The position numbers and the translations under genes are program-made. A stretch of DNA of 64,000 nucleotides from Buddleja alternifolia (lineage: Eukaryota; Streptophyta; Magnoliopsida; Lamiales; Scrophulariaceae): positions 28,398,591 to 28,462,590 of the forward strand of contig CM033393.1 of assembly GCA_019426215.1 (NCBI GenBank). The letters are read 5' to 3'. The notes under the pieces are model-generated. The model worked only from the letters and a program-made list of their open reading frames with translations. It searched no databases and was not told where the DNA came from. The first letter of the stretch is position 1; each line of letters opens with the position of its first letter. Below are positions 20,886-33,002 of the stretch, in pieces.

Positions 20886-20960
20886 TTTATGCAAGGTTAA
20901 TTTTATTTCGGAAGCTTGTTGGGCCTAATCAATTGGAAATTCCCTTTTGCTAAAACTCTC

Positions 20961-21211
20961 AGATGAGAGATTATTTGGGTTATAAAAAGTCTATCAGTTG
21001 TTTTGAATAGGGTTTGAAAATATGGGGTTAGTTTGAAATAAAGAAAAGAAGAGGAAGGACCATAGTGACACATTTTATCAAGTAGAGGGACTAATGTGCC
21101 ACTTTTATTAGATGAAGGACCAAAGTGAGACAAACCAAAAAACAGAGGGACCATAGGAGTCATTTTCTCTCCATAAAATATGGCAAGAGAAAGTTACCAA
21201 GTACTTTCATT
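20961..21211. repeat. right flank of the pararetrovirus: inverted half of a TIR-like repeat
   Basis: GGACCATAGTGACACATTTT, GGGACTAATGTGCCAC, GGACCAAAGTGAGAC and GGGACCATAGGAGTCAT form a repeating 'GGACCAAAGTG' pattern. It is the approximate reverse complement of the left flank at 12870-13069. No coding capacity. Confidence 0.4.
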
Positions 21212-22553
21212 CGTTAAGAATCCTATGAACGAAAAATGTAGCGGAAATAAAAAGGATTCTCAAAGTCAAATCACTTTAACGTGGGTTTGATGATTTTCAA
21301 TGTTTTACAAAATTAAACAAAATCAAATACCTTATCGATTCGTTAATCTGCAATTTGTGCAACAGTCTCTCGTCGAATTCCTGTCTCCAAAGTTTCATGC
21401 GATTTAATAATTAAATTAATTCCAATTAATTAAATTCCAATCAAATAATTTAATTCAAATAATTTAATCTTATTAAATATTTGAATTATTGATTTATCAA
21501 TTAAATCAATCAATCCAATTTAATTTGTCTTTCTAAAAGATAAAATATTTACATAAAAAGATATCCTGCTTATTTCTTATATCGCGACTCTATAGGTTCA
21601 TCTCGATTGGCAATGGGAGGATACCAAGGATATGAGTGTCACCTATCCAGTCCCGTGGACTCACATCGTAACTCTAATCGAGTACGAAATGATTGCATCA
21701 TTTACGAACCTCTGGATCATAAATACAGTATGAGTATAAACCCTTCACTGACGTATTCCAATCAAGTGAGAGTCATGGTTAATATCAAACTCACAATACT
21801 TGATACTGTGCATCAGATCATAGCATAATGAAATTATCAAACTACCCTCCATGCTTACATGAGTTAGTATCATTGCTTTGGCCAAAAACTTATAATTTCA
21901 TTTGCCTATGATAGCATAGGATACTTTCTCGTTTACTATCGAGACAGTGAATCTCATCTTAGCGATCACTTCACAAGTGCTACTTGACTCATTGAGATCG
22001 CACTTCGAGGTTGGCCCCACCAAAGGATGATTTGGGCCTAACTACTCTAGTAACAAATTCAACAGCACAAGTATATTGATCATGACCCCTCAGGTCTAAA
22101 GCTCACGCATACTATTATGATCAGCAATCCAATTATTGACAGTCACTGAGTAAATATCCATGTGATCGGATTATTACGAGCCATGTTCGAATATATCAAT
22201 TCCAATGGTATATCTATGTCATGTGCTCTCACTATCCTATGGTGTTCGACTGACACTCTTTGTCAGATCATGTGTCATACAAGTTGAATCTTAATGTCCT
22301 GTTAAGATTCCTTGACTTGCGAACCCTTTTAATTGATCAAGTGTTAGACTATCCCTGTGCCACTTCTTTATTCCATAAAGGTCGAAGAGTCAACCTTGAT
22401 ATACATGGACTACTTGTTCAATACTTATTAAGCCATGAGATTTTATATAAACAAAGAATAAATGCATTTTATCAATGATAAATTCTTGCAACATAATTAG
22501 ATACCCTATACGATCTGTTTGTCCTCATTTGACATCTAGAGCATATACCTAAC
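21212..22553 (-). repeat. solo copia-type LTR (L1)
   Basis: On the minus strand it starts TGTTAGGTATATGC (22553) and ends with the TTTCCGCTACATTTTTCG block near 21212. That is the same layout as the other copia LTRs here, whose 3' ends read TTTCCGCTGCG. The middle shares blocks with 28380-29100 and 29990-30380 (for example AAGTGAGAG and TCGAGGTTG-CCCCACC). No primer site or coding region adjoins it, so it is treated as solo. A clear TSD was not found and the left end is approximate. Confidence 0.55.
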
Positions 22554-24124
22554 ACCCTCTTCCTTAATTTACAAGACTTGGAGGAAAAGAAATTCAATTC
22601 CTTTTCCACCAAAAATCAAAATCCTCTCCTAACACATAGGGGGTTCAAATTTCCTCACCTTCTCTCTCCTAAAAATCTGTCATGCCATAATTGAGGAGTC
22701 CAAGAATTTAATTCTTGACTCCTCATTTAATTAAAAGTCCAACCCAGTAATTAAATACATATAAATATAATTGAATCCAATTTAATTATATTTCTTTTCC
22801 CAACTTATTATTTATTTAATTTAGGCCTAACCCAATTAAATAAAACACTTCAACTCACCAAAGTTCATTAATTTAATTAATTCATCTTGATTAATTAAAA
22901 ATTCCAATTAATTTAAATCCATTAATTAATTAATATTCCATATTAGGAAAGTATTAAACTTTCCTAATCTTCCTCAATTTCCACAAATTAATTAATCACA
23001 ACTTTTAGCGTTGACTTTCCTGAGTTAATTGTGTGAGCCCTTAGGCTCGTCTATATTCTAGTAGTAAGTATATTTTCCTAAAGTGCTAGCGTACTTTCCT
23101 GAAATGGAAAGTACTGGATTAAATCAGCCCTTTGATTTAATCAAGCCTCGAATCAACCTCCATACAAATTCTCGGGACTTACAAATCGTGGTAACCATCT
23201 AGCAATAGCCTACGTCGACCTAGACATAGACGATTATAAGATATGCCTTTTGTGATCTTGATACTCGCATAAGTAATGTCTTTCTACGTAATCTCCCGAT
23301 TGAATCTAGAGCAATGGCTTAGGTCGAAGCTCTATTAATTCAATTACTATGTTTTCCAAATACGGAGAGATCGACTTTGATGATCTAAACGAGGAAACAC
23401 ACCGCCTCTTTAGACATCCTAATTTGGCCAAATATTCCTTTAAGTCGATTCACTATGTAAACCTAGGAGATTGACCGATGAGCTAATGTCAGAGGTAGAT
23501 CCTATCTTGATTTTTATGTACCTTCACACATGATCAACCCATATCCGAATTTGCCCATATGTGATCATCTAAGTGATCATGTAACAAAACAAGATATGTT
23601 TGATTATGTGTAAGACATCCTATGGAATCTCAAGTCTATAAGGATTACTCTTATACTATAAGATACCTGGAAGTTCCATATTCGACTGGGATTCCATTCT
23701 ATGGAACTTTCTGTGGGGTAGTTTAGTTTACCTATTTCCCAAATAGGAACCCTCATATATGCTTTCACCGTGCCAATATCTATGGAACAAGATACACTCC
23801 TCCAAGAGTATGCATCTTATAATCAAGTCTTTGGGTTACTTTGATATCCCTCATCTCGAAGAACCCTTGTACGACTTGGAACTAGATTTGAGAATCACGA
23901 CCTTAGAGACATATTCCATCATTGCCATACCCGATGCGCAATGATGTCCTATAGCTTTATGTGACTCTTTGAGACTTTATTCTAAGCTTAGATATACTAT
24001 TTAAGAATAAAGAATGTCATAAATAAAATTAACTTTATTTATATAAAAATGATTCTTCTAACAGAGTTTATCTAAATACAATGAATGACACCAAAAATTG
24101 GCACGCCAGACATAAACTCTAACA
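22554..24124 (-). repeat. 3' LTR of copia C2 (truncated at its 3' end)
   Basis: On the minus strand the LTR begins TGTTAGAGTTTATG at 24124, directly after the polypurine tract CAAGTGGGAGAT (24136 to 24125) that ends the copia interior. It runs to 22554, where L1 begins. An AT-rich AATTAATT zone lies at 22700-22960. The expected terminal part was not found beyond L1, so this LTR is probably truncated. Confidence 0.6.
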
Positions 24125-25840
24125 ATCTCCCACTTGCCCTAGTGCCAATTGCCCATGTGCCTGAGGCCCATTCTTCTCAGATGTCCATCAAACACTTTTT
24201 GACTAAGGAGTTTAGTGATTAGGTCTGCTATATTGTCTGCCGAGTTCACACGCTCTACTTGAACGTCCCTCTTCTAATGATCTCCCTAATCAAGTGGTAT
24301 CGTCTTTGAATATGCTTGGATTTTTGATGAAACCTTGGCTCTTTTGCTTGCGTAATAGCCCCGTTGTTATCATAGTACAATGGTACTGTGTTTACAATAG
24401 ATGGAACTATACCCAGCTCTTAGATGAAGTTCCCAATCCAAACAACTTCCTTTGCAGCTTTCGAAGCCGCGATATATTCTGCTTCAGTGGTGGAATCAGT
24501 GACAGTTGCTTGCTTGGAACTTTTCCAACTGTCCGCTCCACCATTAAGCAGAAAAACAAACCCCGTAACCTACTTCGAGTCATCCACTTCTATCTAGAAA
24601 CTTAAATTGGTGTATCCCTAACCATCAATTCTCCATGTCCATAAACTAAAAACATATCCTTAGTTCTATTCAGATACTTCAGGATTGCTTTTGCAGACAA
24701 CCAGTGTAGCTCTCCAGGATTAGCTTGATAGCGACTACACACTCCAAGTGCATATGCTACATCAGGTCAAGTGCATATCATCGCGTATATGATGCTACCT
24801 ATTGCCAAGGCATATGGTACTTGTGACATTCTTACTCTTTCCTCTTGAGTCTTGAGAGACATCAACTTGGAAAGTGCAATCCCATATCCCATAGAAAAGA
24901 ATCCCCTATTGGATTCTTCCATATGAAATCTTTTGAGTTCACGATCGATATATGCATATTGAGAGAGTCCTGGCATCCTACTACTCCTTTCTCGGTATAT
25001 CTTCATACCAAGAATGTAGGTTGCTTCTCCCACATCTTCCATGGAGAATTGGTTAGAGAGTCATACTTTAATCGATCGCATCAATCCTTTGTCATTTCCA
25101 ATCACTAGGATATCATCAACATATAGTGTGAGAAATGTGCCCGCGCTCCCACTGACCTTCTTATATACACATGCTTCTTTTACCTTTTGCACATAACCAT
25201 AATCTTGTATGACTTTATCAAGACGTTTATTCCAACTTTAAAAAACTTGCTTTAGTCAATAAATGGACTTTTGGAGCTTACACACTTTGCGTTTGCTTGC
25301 TTTGGATGTAAATCCTTTTGACTACTGCATATAAATCTCTTCCTTAATCTCTCCATTGAGGAATGTAACCTTTACATCCATCTGCTAAATCTCGTAATTG
25401 AAAGATATGCAGAGACAGTAAGGAGATTCCTAATGGATTTCAGCATCGCCACTGGAGAGAAGGTTTTATCATAGTCAATACCTTGTATTTGAGTAAATCC
25501 TTTTTCCACGAGTCATGCTTTATAGGTCATAACCTCTCCAATGACTTCAAGTTTTTGGTTGTAGACCCAGTTGTAGCCAATAGCCTTTATGCCCTCAGGT
25601 AGGTCCACCAAGGTTCATACCTTGTTGGAGTCCATTTCAGACTTCATGGCCTCTAGCCATTTTCTCGAGTTGATGTCCAACATGGCTTCCTTATAAGTCC
25701 TTGGATCTAGGTCCAAGGGAGGATCCTCTGATTTTCCCGATTCTAATAGACCGAGGCATCTTCTAGGCTCCCTGTGAATATCTCCCTAGAGGTTATGTAT
25801 ATTCAGTAGGTTTTTGAATGTTTGCTTCAGTGGTGTCTTG
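24125..25840 (-). pseudogene. pol: copia C2 reverse transcriptase and RNase H remnant
   Basis: Minus-strand fragments of a copia pol end in the polypurine tract. Near 25710-25640 the reading KEAMLDINSRKWLEAMKSEM is the usual opening of the copia RT domain. The segment 25042 to 24767 reads DVGEATYILGMKIYRERS and further RT/RNase H linker sequence. RNase H fragments follow toward 24150. Many stops and frameshifts are present. Protease and integrase are absent upstream, because the element ends where L3 and C3 begin. Confidence 0.75.
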
Positions 25841-28800
25841 TGTTCGGTTTCACGAAAAATACGCAGCGAAATAAAATTACACATAATATCATCTCGATTT
25901 GCATAGATGAATCAGAAAAGCTCGCTAAAACTTACATGTTGAAGCGAGGTGGTTGGAGAACTTGATCTTTTCTCCAAATTTCGATTTGATGAAGTCTCGA
26001 AGTCTTCAATCCTCGTGCAATCCAGTATTCTTGAATTCCTTGAGGTTTTCTTGAAAGTTGATCCGAACAACAAACTCACGATGTCTTGTCTCTAAATTAT
26101 CATGCGGATTGATTGACGAAAAAAATTTCTTTTCTTCTTTGTTGACCGACGGCTTGGGTGTAGGAGAGAGGGAGGAATTTTTTTCTTTTTTTTCTAGGAG
26201 TCGTGAAACTTATGTTATTCGTCAAGGTCAAAAGTCTTTTAAGTAGTGTATTTAATATCACTTGACTTGTTGACCAAGACAAGAGTCTAGAGCCTAAGTT
26301 GGGCATCCAAGTGGACACCCAACTAGCCCATATGAGGCATCCAAACCAATGGATGAGGGTAACAACTAGCCAACGATGTGGTCACATCAAAACTCAAATG
26401 ATAATGAATGACTGGATCATTCTTAACCACTCGCGATTGGATCATTTTTAATTAATCCTTAGTCTTTCCTTAATTTAATATTCTATATATGAAACAATAA
26501 TTCCTTTTATTAATTAAGACCACTTGTTTTAATTAATTCTCTATGATTTAATTAATTATTTATTACATCCGATAAATAAATTAATTAATTAAATAACCAA
26601 ATTTAATTAGATAAATTAATTTATTTCCATGAAAAATTTGTTAATGATCAATTTTATCTTTATAATTAATTATCTCATCCAATGAGCAATTCATTAATGA
26701 CATTTAATTTATCCCATAAATTAAATCTCCTAGTTCCAAATATAAAAATCCTTTATTTTTCTTTATCAATCATTTAGCTAGGGAATTTCATGTTAGATGT
26801 TTTGATAATGACAATGAGGATTACTTGTTAGACCTCAAAAAATGTAAGTTTGATTTTAATAGAAATCATGTATAAACTTTGAACAGTTAGATTTGTAATA
26901 GGCTTCATAGGCTTTGCTTCATTTTTATTCTAGTTTGTTAGGCTAAGTAGTCTTAGGCTGAGCGTCTGATGAATTCTGAGTGAGCTTATCAATAGTTAAG
27001 TTTGAAGACTCAAGCGCCTGAAGTTTGAATGAAGATAAAGATTCCAAGCGTCCAAAACGACCATCTATTTCAAGAGTTCATTAGGACAGAAGTTATTCAA
27101 GGTTGAATGAGCGTCTATCAATGACTGATTTCACCTGAATTTATTTCTAAGTCCAGAAGGAGTTTAATACAAATAATATCAGTGCATTAAATGCCGGTGC
27201 ATTAAATGCCAACGGGCATTTAATTCAAATGCATTAAATTCTGATAAGAGCATTAAATGTGATAAGCTCTTTCAAACATACGGAGAAGCCACCCTATTGG
27301 ACTGTCAACTTTCACAGACTGCAACACCAACTTTTGTGCAGCAGTTTTTCAAAAAAAAGGACGAAAGTTGTTCACTCGCGGAAGTGAGAGACACACGCTT
27401 CTGCATGTGTCAAACAGACACTTTTTCCAAGAATACCTATAAATAGGACTTCAACAACAAGCCTAAAACACCGATTGATTCCAAGACAAATTGCTGTTGC
27501 ATTGAAGTCTCATTACTTAAACTCTCAGAAAATCCAGAACATTCAATGAAAAAATTCTCTTTGCTTTTCTTCAATTCCTGAGACAGTCAACCAATATCTC
27601 AAACATTCTTTTCAGAGAAACCAACACTATTATTGAGATATTCCCAATTGTTTGAATTTTATCAAAATCAAACAAACCGTTCAGAAAAACCCCATCCAAG
27701 CCTCGCGATCTGTGTGAAGTCGAAGTTGGATACCTGCATTATTTCTAGGTGAAAGAAGCAAGAGGATAGAAGTGATTTAGAGCAAAAATCTGTGTGATCA
27801 AGGAGCTCAAGTCATCGACATCCATCTCTCCCTAATTTGTAGAAGATTCTGTGTGATTCTTTGAGAATCATTTTAGTGGATTGCCTCCAAGTGATCAAGG
27901 AGAAGAAGGACGTAGTTAGAATTACATCACCCAACGAACCTTACAACCATTGTGTTATTTACTTTTCAGTCAATTGTCTTGTTATCATATCATTGCATAA
28001 ATCTGTTAAGTAAAACTCAATTGAACGCTAAGCAACTAAGAAACCGTCTGTAACACTAAAAGCTTTCAAACAAGAAGACTATCAAATCAATTTCACTGTG
28101 CTAACACTGATTAAAGAAGTGAACGCTTAAACCTATTTGGTTATAGTATTCAAATCTTGAAGTCTAAGTTAACTTTCTAAAAATAGTCTTCAACAGACGC
28201 TCAGTTAAGCGCCTACTCCTCAAGCATCCAACACATCTTAATACGAAATTGTTGCAGTCGAAAAAGACTTCAGGGTCTATTCAACCCCCCTTCTAGACCC
28301 TTTCGTATGCTACTTGGGACCAACATTCATTTCATTTGTCCATGAGAGAAATCCAAAGGAAGTGGGTAACACCTAGCCAGTCACGTGACCCACTTCTTAG
28401 CCCAAACGAAATTGAATGAATGGATCATTCCACAACCTTCCAATCATAAATACCGTATACGTATAAACTCTTTGCTCACGTGTCCCAGTCAAGTGAGAGT
28501 CACGGTATTGTCAAACTTACTGAACTTGGCCGTATGTGTTAATTATAATAATACGAGATCATTGAGTTTGATTTCATCCCTCGCACAATCGACTCTTTTG
28601 CTTTGGCTAAAGACTTTGATCTCTATTATCTATAATCACATAGGACACTTTCTCATTCACTTACAAGAGAACAAATCCCTTATTAGTTATCAGCTAAGAC
28701 TAACACTTGCCCATCAAGCCAAATTTCGAGGTCGACCCCACCAATGGGTGAATTGGATCTAACTACTCTAATGACAGACTTGACATCACAAGTGTATCTT

Positions 28801-29252
28801 CAGCTTGATGCTTCAGGTCTTAGGTTCACTTACACCTATTATGAATAATCAGTTCTGTCATTGACGGTTACAGAGTTAAAACTCATGTGACAAGACCGAT
28901 GTGAGTTGTGTTCGAGCATATCAGTTCCGCTAATGTACTTGAAACCTTAAGCTCCCACCATCACATGGTGTTCGACTGGTACTACCCTGTCAAAACTCAG
29001 ATTGTACAAGTATTCCAAGTTTTTATTTCTCCATTAAAGACTTCATACCACTTGCAAACGAGTTTAGGTAATCAAGATCAATCTCTCTAGTGCCAATCTT
29101 CCTATCCTATAGGAAGTAGAGAGATTGCACTGAAAACATGGATAAAACGTTTTACACTACTTATAGATGCAAATAAGATTTAAGTAAAAACAAAATAATG
29201 CATTTTAGTATTTAAACGAGAATAAGTTATTCACAAGAGAGATGCCCTATCA
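25841..29252 (-). repeat. solo copia-type LTR (L3), split by solo LTR S2
   Basis: On the minus strand it starts TGATAGGGCATCTCTC (29252) and ends near 25841 (TTTCGCTGCGTATTTTTCG). The flanks carry TCTTG on both sides (25836-25840 and 29254-29258), a likely TSD. Solo LTR S2 (26775-28326) is inserted within it. Without S2 the LTR is about 1.86 kb. The right copy of TCTTG overlaps the start of the C3 LTR, so L3 appears to have landed at the junction of C2 and C3. Confidence 0.55.
26775..28326 (+). repeat. solo LTR of family S (S2)
   Basis: The copy begins AGGGAATTTCATGTTAGATG after a diverged TAGCT start and ends CTTGGGACCAACAT. It has a TATAAATA box at 27438-27445 and the family hallmark GGGTCTATTCAACCCC (28272-28287) near the end. 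The TSD is TCATT (26770-26774 and 28327-28331). It carries no gag, pol, primer site or polypurine tract. It shares over 1.5 kb of layout with S3 and S4. Confidence 0.75.
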
Positions 29253-30389
29253 TTCTTGTTGTGATTCGGCCTAGCGGATAAAATTTTTGATCTGAATCAC
29301 ACCGAGAATCGAATCAGAAGTTTTTCATGATATTTATAGTTACGCAATAAGAACGAATTATGTAAGAGAGTAATCGAATTACCTTTTGACGACAAAAATT
29401 CAATTAATCAACAGCAGCCCAGACTCTTGTCTCTAGATAATCACGTGGAAGAAAACTCTCTGAGAAAGTTTCGATCTCCTCCCCGACAACAATGGCAGCA
29501 ATGGCTAGTTGGAGAGAGGGGGAGAGAATTCCTATTGCTCTAGATTTCTTTGACTCAAAGTAAGATTCTGAATTAATGACTTGTGTAGAATTCTGACACG
29601 GACTAACTACTTATATCAAATAAGCAGAACCCCTAGGTCTAATAAGAGAGGGCGGCCGCCAGGCCTCATAGGGTTGGGCTTCGGGCTTTATTCCATCTTA
29701 GCCCATGTGTAATTAATTAAATCCAAATTCAAGATTTTTTTGACAATTAATTAATTATTTTGATCTAATTAAAACTAATCTAATTAATTTAATTCAACTT
29801 ATAAATTAATTTCCAATTAATTTAACTTATGAATTAATATGATTTAATTAATTTATTTAATCCAATTAAATATCTTTAATTGTATCATGCCATCCATTTT
29901 GTTAGTCAATCACATCTAATGTGATTTTACCAAAATACCCTTAGCATGGAAAATATTCCTTTTTCTTCAATAGCACGACTCTCTAGGCTCGATTCTGTTA
30001 GTAGTGAGAGGACTCCAAAGGATAAGGCTGCCACCTAGCCAGCACTGTGGAACCAAATCGTAACCCAATTGAATACGAGATGAACATGTCATCACGAACC
30101 TTGATTACGACTACCATATACGTACAAACTCTTCACTGACGTGACCCGATCAAGTAAGAGCCATGGTATGTCAAACTCATAAAACTTGATGTTGTACTCG
30201 GTAATCATAATAATGTAAAATTACCAAACTACCCTTAGTGACCATCACTAGTTAGTTTATTTTCTTTGGCCAAAGACTTTGTAATTTCAATCACTTATGA
30301 TCGTACATGTCACATACTTGTTTACTGTCGAGACGGTGAATCCCATATTAGTAGTTATCTTACAATGTCGAATGCACTATGTGGATCGT

Positions 30390-31726
30390 TGATAGGAGTC
30401 ATTTTGGCACATGTTCTTAACCCCTTTTATTGACAATTTAGGTCCATTTATAGCTTGATTTATGCCACTTGTATGTTTAATATGTGTATTAAGTGAATTC
30501 AGGCACTAAGTAACGTTGCACGAAGAAAAGGGCAAAAGACGGTGTATCGAACGATTTCCTAAAGGATGCTTCGCAAACCGACGCCCAAGCGCCAGTTCGG
30601 CCATGCCCAGGCGCCAGCCGAAGATATGAGGACAGAATGCTACGCATTACGGCGCCACACATCTCACGCCTAGGCGCGAAATCTTTCGTGCCCGAGCACC
30701 AGTGTAGCCACGCCAGGGCGCCGCCAGACTTTTCCCCCAAGAAACTCCTGCCACGTAGGCAGCGCCTAGGCGCCGATCTACCCGCGCCTGGGCGCCGCTA
30801 TAACCGTTTTTGAGGGGTTGGAATTCCTGGGGATTGAAGGCAAATTTCTGGGTTTTGGGGCCATTTTATCATCAATTGGAAGGAGAAGGAAAGAGATTTT
30901 GTAAGACATTGAAGATCTAAAGCAATGATTCATCATCAAGCAATTGAGGGAGTTTTAATTATTTGCATTTACATGAATATGTTTATGTTTGTATTAGATC
31001 TTCTTAAAGCCTTGATGAGAGGCTAAATTGTAGTACTAAGGCCATGTGAAGGCCTATTTTACAATTCAATATATGTGAAGTGAATTTTCGTATTAATTCT
31101 CCTATTGCTTTGTGTGTTGATTTTGTGCTTTTATCACAATCATATGCTTGATCACCATATGCTTGCTATTGTGCCTATTCTATCCCTTCGAAAGAACATA
31201 GGTTAGGGTGCAACAAGAATCAATGCATCTTCCGAAACTAATCTGGAATTGCCCCTAGAAATAGGTAAAGATTTCCGGGTGCTGTTAGCCGGATTTATCC
31301 GGGGAAATTCTAGAACGTTAATGCGTGGTTATTGATTAGATTATCGGATAGACATATTTAGAGAATCGTCAATTAATCATAGGATTATTATGAACCGAGA
31401 CATCGAGTAATAGTTAATTAAGGATTTTCCACGAAAGCAATAGGAGTCTAATAATCGAAGAGTAGCTCACGTATATTGATGAGTAGATTAGGTTGTAGCA
31501 TGTGCCTTAGTCGTTTTATCACTCTTGAGATTTAATCTATAGTCCGTTTCTCTTTTGTTCTTCGCTTGCTTACTCGTTTATTGCAATTTACTTTTCTACA
31601 TTTTCATTAATCATAAACTAAAAATACCTAGTCCCTGTGGTTCGACAACCCGGACTTTTTGTCCACTTCTATTACTACCACGATTAGTGCACTTTCTATC
31701 CAAGCACGTTAGCTATTAGCCTGTCA
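30390..31726 (+). repeat. 5' LTR of A1
   Basis: Spans TGATAGG to TGTCA, 1337 bp. A cluster of GC-rich palindromic motifs (GCGCC-AGGCGCC type, 30580-30797) lies directly upstream of a weak TATA (CTATAAC, 30798-30804). It shares the terminal block GGTTCGACAACCCGGAC with the other Athila-like LTRs of the window. Confidence 0.9.
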
Positions 31727-31732
31727 AGTTTT

Positions 31733-31750
31733 TGGCGCTGTTGTCGGGGA
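31733..31750 (+). promoter_or_regulatory. primer binding site of A1
   Basis: TGGCGCTGTTGTCGGGGA, seven bases after the 5' LTR. It differs at two positions from the A2 site TGGCGCCGTTGCCGGGGA, the tRNA-Asp-type site usual in Athila elements. The changes would weaken priming. Confidence 0.8.
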
Positions 31751-31886
31751 CTTGTTTATTTTCAGTTTTTGATTTTCGTTTACGTTTTCATAATTCTTAG
31801 TTGTTGTTTATTTCTTGCTTTTCTCTTATTTTCTTATTAGTCTAATTTTGCTTCTTATGTTAATTGATAGGTTTGGTTTGTGATGC

Positions 31887-33002
31887 ATGACCCACTTCTC
31901 CAACGAGCCCCTATTCGATTTTGAGCCCGAGATTGAGCGTGTTCTTCGGGCTAGTAGACGAACGCAAGAAATGGCCCACAATTTCAATACAAATCGGAAT
32001 GGGAACTTTCCCGATATGAATCTCTCAAAAAATAGGGAATGGTTACAAAATATACTCCAAGCTATGCAACTGGCACCTCCATCGCCCCCTCCATCGGTTT
32101 GTGGTAATCAACCACCCCGGGTACACACTACACCGGGACCCGTTATCTTCCCGGACTTTGCTACTCCACATTTCCACACTCCTTCTCATATGTTCGGGAT
32201 GGTTCAAGTGGAGCCGTTTTATGGTGACTCGAGAGACTCACCTCATGACCACTTAGATCACTTTGAGAATGTGATCTCTACTATGCAATTCAACCCCCGA
32301 GATCTTGATGCCATTCGTCTCCGATTATTTCATTTCTCTTTGAAGGATGAGGCGACTCTTTGGTACAAGTCGTTGCCCCCACAATCAATTGGAACATGGG
32401 ATGATCTAGTAGATGAGTTTCCCAACAAATTCTTCCCTCCATAAAAAATCAACGAGCTTAGAAGTGAGATCAAGGGGTTTAAACAAACAAGGAACGAGTC
32501 CTTAGCATCCGCATGGGCAAGGTACAAGAGTATGCTTCGAAAGTGCCCCGATCACAATTATACCTAAGAGGAGCAAGTTCAACACTTCTATAATGGAGTC
32601 TGATCTCGGATTCAACACTGACTCAATCCGGGAGCCGGTGGTGACCTTTTGGGCCTTGATAGTAGGACTGTGTGGATTAAGCTTGAGCAAATGGCTAGGG
32701 AGGATGAGCTTTACCCCGAAGATGATGATGAGCTTCCTCCACCAAATCGACGGGTTGCTTGTTTGCAAGAATTAGAGGAAGTGGTTGCCCCGGAACCAGA
32801 GGTTGTAGATGTAAATTTTGTTGGGAATCATAATCGACACCAGTTGAACTTTCATGTACCCGAAAACTTCCTAAGGAGACCAAACCCTGCACTAAACGCA
32901 CAACCGGGCATTTACCAACCTCCGAGGCCTCCTTTCCACAACCAACCTCCGAGGCCTTCTTTCAGAAACCCACCTCCGAGGCAAGGAAATCTCAATGTAT
33001 AA
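31887..33002 (+). pseudogene. gag: A1 gag pseudogene
   Basis: One frame opens with MTHFSNEPLFDFEPEIERV and carries the retrotransposon Gag core (FYGDSRDSPHDHL, DAIRLRLFHFSLKDEATLWY, the last matching A2 closely). In-frame stops occur at 32442 (TAA), 32565 (TAA), about 32593 (TGA), about 32611 (TGA) and 33000 (TAA). There is no frameshift. After the last stop the frame continues as a Met/Lys-rich coiled stretch and a linker with repeated APER..HAQAP units to about 33530. The A2 gag aligns along the whole length. Gag forms the particle. This one cannot be made intact. Confidence 0.8.

Larger units (their letters stand above)
13070..20960 (+). mobile_element. endogenous pararetrovirus (Caulimoviridae), near full-length, defective
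   Basis: A ~7.9 kb plus-strand block starts at a tRNA-iMet primer site and ends with a promoter, poly(A) signal and leader hairpin. This is how a circular pararetroviral genome looks when linearised near the primer site. Encoded in order: ORF1, coiled-coil ORF2, CP with CCHC finger, a small ORF, 30K-superfamily MP, aspartic protease, RT with YIDD, RNase H, and a last ORF. There are no LTRs and no integrase, which separates it from retrotransposons. At least a dozen stops or frameshifts make it defective. CP ahead of MP matches cavemo/solendovirus-type order rather than badna/tungroviruses, but the genus is not assignable by eye. Outer limits are good to within ~100 bp. Confidence 0.88.

Noticed and set aside
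13070..20960. Replication-competent integrated virus
   Set aside because: Three stops in CP, two stops and a frameshift in MP, four internal stops in RT/RNase H, a protease/RT frameshift and a broken last ORF leave no functional set.
21607..29090. Short plus-strand ORFs across the copia LTRs (for example 21607, 22260, 28385, 28908)
   Set aside because: They fall inside minus-strand LTRs and are not conserved between LTR copies.
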